A DNA stretch of 64,000 nucleotides, from the NCBI GenBank assembly GCA_934309145.1, contig CAKRCW010000008.1, positions 48,656-112,655 of the forward strand, written 5' to 3'. Shown piece by piece: positions 60,201 through 64,000 of this stretch. Source of the DNA: an uncultured Lachnospiraceae bacterium (GTDB taxonomy: Bacteria > Bacillota > Clostridia > Lachnospirales > Lachnospiraceae). Both the position numbers and the translations under genes were made by a program. Under the pieces are notes generated by a model. The model searched no databases. It was not told the origin of the DNA and worked only from the letters and a program-made list of their open reading frames with translations. Position 1 is the stretch's first letter, and each line of letters begins with the position of its first letter.

Positions 60201-60587
60201 CTATTGCTTCTTACCTTTATTTTCCTTTTCAAGTCTGTTCACTCCGAGCAGTCCCTTTATAATAAATGCCACCCCAACACAGATTGTACCAAGTATAAGT
60301 ACAAGCTCAAGTCCTGACATATATCTGAGAGATACATTAAGAGATATTATCAGGCAAACAAAAAATGTAATACATAAGCCTATAAGCGTCAGGCCTGTCA
60401 CTATATTTGTTTTCACCAAAAATGTAATGAAAGCAACTAAAATAAGAACAATTAATATTCCCCCTACATTCACTCTTCCCATTCGGTAAAATAAAGTAAA
60501 GCTGCTTACAACTACATTCTGTAAGAACATTACTATGCCTATTATGGTCAATGCGATTCCTAATAAAAATTGTAATAACTCTTTCAT
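60201..60587 (-). CDS. Four-helix membrane protein of the FHA cluster
   Basis: 128 aa with about four membrane helices and a Lys-rich C-terminus (NRLEKENKGKKQ). First gene of a three-gene group with the FHA protein (gap of 22 bases) and the charged helical protein. AGAGAGG precedes the start. No family recognised; it may anchor the FHA protein at the membrane. Confidence 0.78.
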   Translation of the reverse strand: MKELLQFLLGIALTIIGIVMFLQNVVVSSFTLFYRMGRVNVGGILIVLILVAFITFLVKTNIVTGLTLIGLCITFFVCLIISLNVSLRYMSGLELVLILGTICVGVAFIIKGLLGVNRLEKENKGKKQ

Positions 60588-60842
60588 AATTTTTTCCTCT
60601 CTACTCCTTTATATACTTTAATAAAACAGTATTTATAAAAAAAGCACAAACAAAATCCGATACAGGAGTATAGCATTATAACCCTTACTCCCACAGGAAT
60701 AAATAATAAAATATACCTGTGAACGAATTACTTTGTGCATAAATCGTATAAACTATTTCTAATAATTTAATTGACCCATCTATAGTAGAATAACATATTT
60801 GACGTATTTTGTCGATTGAATTTTAATTCAATGCAATGTTTC
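60588..60842. other. Intergenic region upstream of the FHA cluster
   Basis: 255 bases without a gene. It contains possible hairpins: GGAGTA/TACTCC (60665-60670 with 60686-60691), CACAGG/CCTGTG (60692-60697 with 60716-60721), and an AT-only palindrome near 60817-60836. It probably holds the FHA-cluster leader; no known riboswitch was recognised. Confidence 0.4.
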
Positions 60843-61205
60843 CTACATCGGAGTTCCAACCTCAATTAAATTTCCATCTAAATCATAGAATCTTACTATT
60901 TTCTGTCCCCATGCATGCTCCATCAATTTATTTACATATTTTATATCATATTCCGACTCGTTTAACTTCCTCACAAATTCCTCTATATCATTTTCTTCAA
61001 AATATAGCTCTGTCATATTATTTTCCGGTATTATTTCCTTACCAAGAATTTCTCTCCAGAGCTTAACATCCTGAAGCACCAATCCCTCTGACATGATAAC
61101 GTTGCCATCCTGATTAAGAACCACCTGTAGACCGAAGATATCTCTATAGAATTTTATTGATTTTTCTATGTCATTTACTGCTATAAGAACATTTCTAAGT
61201 CTCAT
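60843..61205 (-). CDS. VOC-family (glyoxalase/bleomycin-resistance-like) protein
   Basis: 120 aa from ATG at 61205 (GGAAGG upstream; GTG ten codons earlier is open but without ribosome site). Typical VOC half: RNVLIAVNDIEKSIKFYRDI, FGLQVV and a C-terminal VRFYDLDGNLIEVG with metal-ligand Glu. The first metal-site His is not at its usual place. Substrate cannot be read. Confidence 0.85.
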   Translation of the reverse strand: MRLRNVLIAVNDIEKSIKFYRDIFGLQVVLNQDGNVIMSEGLVLQDVKLWREILGKEIIPENNMTELYFEENDIEEFVRKLNESEYDIKYVNKLMEHAWGQKIVRFYDLDGNLIEVGTPM

Positions 61206-61263
61206 ATCATAACCTTCCAATCTATATCTCTTCACCCTGTGCCATCAGTATAAGCTTTATGCA

Positions 61264-61818
61264 TCAATCTAAAAGTATAACTTTATCCTTTTCTTCCCAT
61301 TCATCACCCACATAATAAGTTAAATGTACAGAATGTTTATCAATTATTTGAGCATCTTTTATTATATATGCTCCAACCGCTACATTAGGAAAGGTATCAA
61401 TAACTTCTTTATAAACCTTATCTTTATCGTATATGTCTCTTATTACAATTTTTAATTGTTCATCTTCATAAATCCCATATACCACTAATTGTCCATTATA
61501 TGCGCTTATATTTTCAAAACTATCAGATACTCTATTTGTTTTCCCATTAATAAACTTAGCTGTCCACGAGTCTCCCTTCCCGTTTCTTATTAATACAGTA
61601 TCTTTATCTACTTGTATAATGGTGGGTTCCAACTCATATACATTTTCATATATTCTTTTTCCCCATCTGTTATTTACAGAAACATTGTAAGTACCATTAA
61701 CTTTCTCTACACTATATGACATTTTATTTGGTAGAAGTATTAATATGGTAAATACTATCAAGCAACATATTACAATCAAAGCAACAACTATACTCTTTTT
61801 TGATATTATTTTTTTCAT
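61264..61818 (-). CDS. Membrane-anchored unknown protein, 184 aa
   Basis: 184 aa from ATG at 61818 (GAGGGA 8 bases upstream). One N-terminal membrane helix (VVALIVICCLIVFTILILL, about residues 10-28), then a beta-rich extracellular domain (VNGTYNVSVNNRWGKRIYEN, IRNGKGDSWTAKF, YIIKDAQIIDK). No lipobox. No family recognised. Confidence 0.75.
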   Translation of the reverse strand: MKKIISKKSIVVALIVICCLIVFTILILLPNKMSYSVEKVNGTYNVSVNNRWGKRIYENVYELEPTIIQVDKDTVLIRNGKGDSWTAKFINGKTNRVSDSFENISAYNGQLVVYGIYEDEQLKIVIRDIYDKDKVYKEVIDTFPNVAVGAYIIKDAQIIDKHSVHLTYYVGDEWEEKDKVILLD

Positions 61819-61896
61819 TATTATATCCCTCTGATATTCTAATCTACACACTAATCTTCTATCTCTTCATCTATTCCATACATTTTCTCGAACATG

Positions 61897-62385
61897 TCAA
61901 GTGTATTTTTCTTGAATAGTTCCACTCTGAGTACCTTCTTTTGACTTTGCCATCAGTATAAGTTTTTCAAAGGACTGAGCAAAGCGTACATCATCTTCTT
62001 CTGTCCTTTTTCTTGGTCCTTTAATGTGATTCTTACCAGAGCTTCGTCTTGCCTTCTTGTTAAGGTGTCGCTCCATAAGCATCTGGTCTATATTCTCATT
62101 TGTGTACCACTTACCAGACTGATGAATAGCATAAGCTCCTTTGCCTAACGCCATTGCAGCCACTCCATAATCCTGCGAAACAACTATATCTCCCTTATGA
62201 CAAATGCTAATCAGCTTATAATCTACTGCATCTGCTCCTGCACCGACCACAATCACCTCACTGTAATCTGAATACAGCACATGATTGGTATCGCATAACA
62301 GAGTGACAGATATGTTGTATTTTTTTGCTATATCTTCAACAATGCTTACCACAGGGCAGGCATCGGCATCTACATATATTTGCAT
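61897..62385 (-). CDS. YaiI/YqxD-family (DUF188) protein
   Basis: About 162 aa from ATG at 62385 (GGAAG upstream; earlier in-frame ATGs lack clear sites). Family start MQIYVDADACPVVSIVEDIA, plus DIVVSQDYGVAAMALGKGAY, with PIN-like acidic residues, and a basic C-terminal region NKKARRSSGKNHIKGPRKRT. PIN-fold putative nuclease of unknown role; found widely in bacteria. Confidence 0.9.
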   Translation of the reverse strand: MQIYVDADACPVVSIVEDIAKKYNISVTLLCDTNHVLYSDYSEVIVVGAGADAVDYKLISICHKGDIVVSQDYGVAAMALGKGAYAIHQSGKWYTNENIDQMLMERHLNKKARRSSGKNHIKGPRKRTEEDDVRFAQSFEKLILMAKSKEGTQSGTIQEKYT

Positions 62386-62430
62386 AATATTCTTCCGGCA
62401 AATCATTACTATGTATTTCTCCATTACTCT

Positions 62431-63438
62431 TTATTTTTCTTCCTCAATTTTTTCAAAAAACTGAACTGAATCATAATATACAAGATAGTCATAACCATTA
62501 TCATTTAACAATTCTGTCACATCCCGTCCGCCCCAATAAGTGTAAATATCATCTCCTTGCTTTCTCAGACTGAGCAATACTACATTTTCCATTTCCTCGA
62601 ATCCCGATTCATGTCCCGGATTATATCCCGTCAACACCAAACTGATCCATTCATCATTTCCACATGGCTTTGCTTTTACATCTATCTCTATATCCCCTCC
62701 GGAAATTCTCAAATCTGCATAACATTGTCCGTCTTCTTCATAAATCGTAATATCATAGTCCCTTAATTCTTCTGTACTTTCACTAATTACTTCTGAAAAA
62801 GCATATTTACCAATCCATTCTTCCAGTCCGTTTCTTTCTTCGGAATCTCCCATATAAACAGTTTCCTCTTCCGTTACTTTCTCAAAATATATACCGGAAG
62901 ATGGTAATTCTTCTGCTAATGGATACAATACTCCCCAATAGGTATAGATATCTTCTCCCCATCTTTCCAAACTGAGCAATACGGTATTCTCCATTTTACT
63001 TAATCCCGTTACATGTTCTGGATTATATTCTTCTATCACCAGACTAATCCAAGCATTGCTTCCATATAACCTTGCTTTCAAATTAATTCCCGTCATTTGC
63101 CCATTTACTACTACATCTGCATAATATTGATCGTTCTCCTTATATATATTAATATCATAATCCATACACATAGACGCGTATCCCTCTTCGTTATACACTT
63201 CTTCAAAAACATATCTGCCAATCCAATTATCCAGATTATTCTTTGCTGCATTCTCTGTATTCTGCATTAAACAATCTACTTCTGATTCAAATTCTGATGT
63301 TCTGTTTGATAAATCTGTTTTCCCACATCCAGATAAAACACAAAGAAGATACAATAACAAAAAGAAAACTCTGACTCCATTCATTCTTATACTCATACCT
63401 TGCTCACCTTTCTTGCTGGGGCAATGCTTGGTTTTCAT
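62431..63438 (-). CDS. Lipoprotein with an internal duplication
   Basis: 335 aa. Lipoprotein signal (LLYLLCVLSGCGK, Cys about 38), then two copies of a domain of about 100 residues: NWIGRYVFEEVY to DIYTYWG (about 71-168) and EWIGKYAFSEVI to DIYTYWG (about 205-300). Shared features include YDINIY/YDITIY, WISLVI/WISLVL, YNPEH/YNPGH, and MENTVLLSL/MENVVLLSL. The ATG at 63438 has AAAGGAG 6 bases upstream; an ATG at 63396 is also possible. Function unknown. Confidence 0.82.
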   Translation of the reverse strand: MKTKHCPSKKGEQGMSIRMNGVRVFFLLLYLLCVLSGCGKTDLSNRTSEFESEVDCLMQNTENAAKNNLDNWIGRYVFEEVYNEEGYASMCMDYDINIYKENDQYYADVVVNGQMTGINLKARLYGSNAWISLVIEEYNPEHVTGLSKMENTVLLSLERWGEDIYTYWGVLYPLAEELPSSGIYFEKVTEEETVYMGDSEERNGLEEWIGKYAFSEVISESTEELRDYDITIYEEDGQCYADLRISGGDIEIDVKAKPCGNDEWISLVLTGYNPGHESGFEEMENVVLLSLRKQGDDIYTYWGGRDVTELLNDNGYDYLVYYDSVQFFEKIEEEK

Positions 63439-63461
63439 AAGATTCTCCTTTCAAAACAAAC

Positions 63462-63505
63462 AACCAGCTTATCTGTGGTTTTATTCTACCACGAATAAGC
63501 TGGTT
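63462..63505 (-). terminator. Hairpin between the duplicated-domain lipoprotein and the last gene
   Basis: Stem 63462-63471 with 63496-63505, inner stem 63475-63479 with 63488-63492. On the minus strand GTTTGTTTTG follows, a weak U-run. Likely ends the 63699-63977 transcript. Confidence 0.55.
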
Positions 63506-63698
63506 TGTGTAAAAATAATTATTGTCTTACTAATATGAGAAATCCGAAAGAAAATCGGAACTGTTTTATAAATATTATGAAATTTTAATACCATAAATTT
63601 ATGGGGATTAGTGGAGATATATTGATATTCTGTTGTAAAAAATATCAAGTTTCCTGTATGTCATCATTTTGATAAACTGGAATTGACCGAGCTGATAG

Positions 63699-63977
63699 TT
63701 ACCATTTTCTAACACTCCATTCATCATCTTGAGCTTTTCTTTCAGCATAGTAACCGCAAGGCATATCCTTTAGAATACCAACAGAATTATCTAAGTCGAA
63801 TACTGATTTTAAGGATACTAACTTTGCTTCGTCTGTTTCATGTGCTTTTCCACATAGAAATTGCCACATTCCATCATCTTCATCATGTGATACATACAAA
63901 ATAGGTTCTCCATTCTCTAATATGTGGCAACAGGTTATTGTAGCTGTATTTGGTGCGTCATAAAATGGGAATTTCAT
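63699..63977 (-). CDS. Small unknown protein, 92 aa
   Basis: 92 aa from ATG at 63977 (AAAGGAG 9 bases upstream). Begins MKFPFYDAPNTATITCCHIL and contains ILYVSHDEDDGMWQFLCG and LVSLKSVFDLDNSVGILKDM. Acidic, no membrane helix. The pattern is that of small proteins often linked to immunity or toxin-associated loci, but I cannot name a family. The 5' flank reaches the window edge. Confidence 0.72.
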   Translation of the reverse strand: MKFPFYDAPNTATITCCHILENGEPILYVSHDEDDGMWQFLCGKAHETDEAKLVSLKSVFDLDNSVGILKDMPCGYYAERKAQDDEWSVRKW

Positions 63978-64000
63978 ATTTAACACTCCTTTCAAATTCC

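Noticed and set aside
1..64000. CRISPR arrays, insertion sequences, prophage or integrases
   Set aside because: No regularly spaced direct repeats, transposase or phage genes were seen.

Overview
The window is a low-GC Firmicute chromosome segment, most likely from a Lachnospiraceae-type anaerobic clostridium. The pointers are LL-diaminopimelate aminotransferase (dapL) paired with dapF, rpmG-secE-nusG-rplKA and rpsF-ssb-rpsR operons, an ECF biotin transporter, YesM/YesN-type two-component regulation, T-box and purine riboswitches, and strong GGAGG ribosome sites with sigma-A promoters. Most genes are on the minus strand. I see no prophage, insertion sequence or CRISPR array. I cannot assign genus or species.

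Layout. 1-2.1 kb: surface polysaccharide genes (IspD/TarI-like cytidylyltransferase cut by the window edge, polyprenyl-phosphate sugar transferase). 2.3-4.8 kb: XRE regulator and the lysine/peptidoglycan genes dapF-dapL. 4.9-14.5 kb: galactose/methyl-galactoside ABC transporter (mglBAC plus a 62-aa membrane protein), next to a binding protein, histidine kinase, AraC-type response regulator and aldo/keto reductase that probably sense the sugar. 14.6-15.7 kb: rpsF-ssb-rpsR. 15.9-25.6 kb: PAS-GGDEF cyclase, heterodimeric ABC exporter, PAP2 phosphatase, glycosyltransferase, ilvE, ridA, cvfB. 25.8-26.4 kb: tRNA-Gln(CUG), tRNA-Arg(ACG) and a long palindromic element. 26.4-28.6 kb: acyl carrier protein, an unrecognised 351-aa protein and a phosphopantetheinyl transferase. 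28.7-31.0 kb: rplA-rplK-nusG-secE-rpmG. 31.3-38.3 kb: two FliD-like proteins, a pseudouridine synthase, a lipoprotein, a flippase, a racemase. 38.3-40.6 kb: second palindromic element, then cstA behind a T-box leader. 40.7-47.1 kb: biotin region. 47.2-53.0 kb: EAL phosphodiesterase, AAA+ ATPase, EamA and NhaC transporters. 53.1-57.4 kb: FeoA-FeoB fusion, a small protein and an FAD oxidoreductase behind a purine riboswitch. 57.5-64 kb: CobW-like GTPase, a short coiled-coil protein, an FHA-protein cluster, VOC protein, YaiI/YqxD protein and several unknown or lipoprotein genes.

The most informative regions are three. (1) A BirA-type operator lies across two back-to-back near-consensus promoters, driving bioY one way and a MaoC-like protein, thiolase, acyl-CoA ligase, fused EcfA and EcfT the other way. 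(2) Two copies (about 26.3 and 38.4 kb) of an imperfect hairpin share the same mismatches with covarying stems, each framed by long inverted arms that differ between copies. (3) Two cis-regulatory RNAs precede genes not usually paired with them: a guanine-class purine riboswitch before an FAD oxidoreductase and feoAB, and a T-box before cstA.
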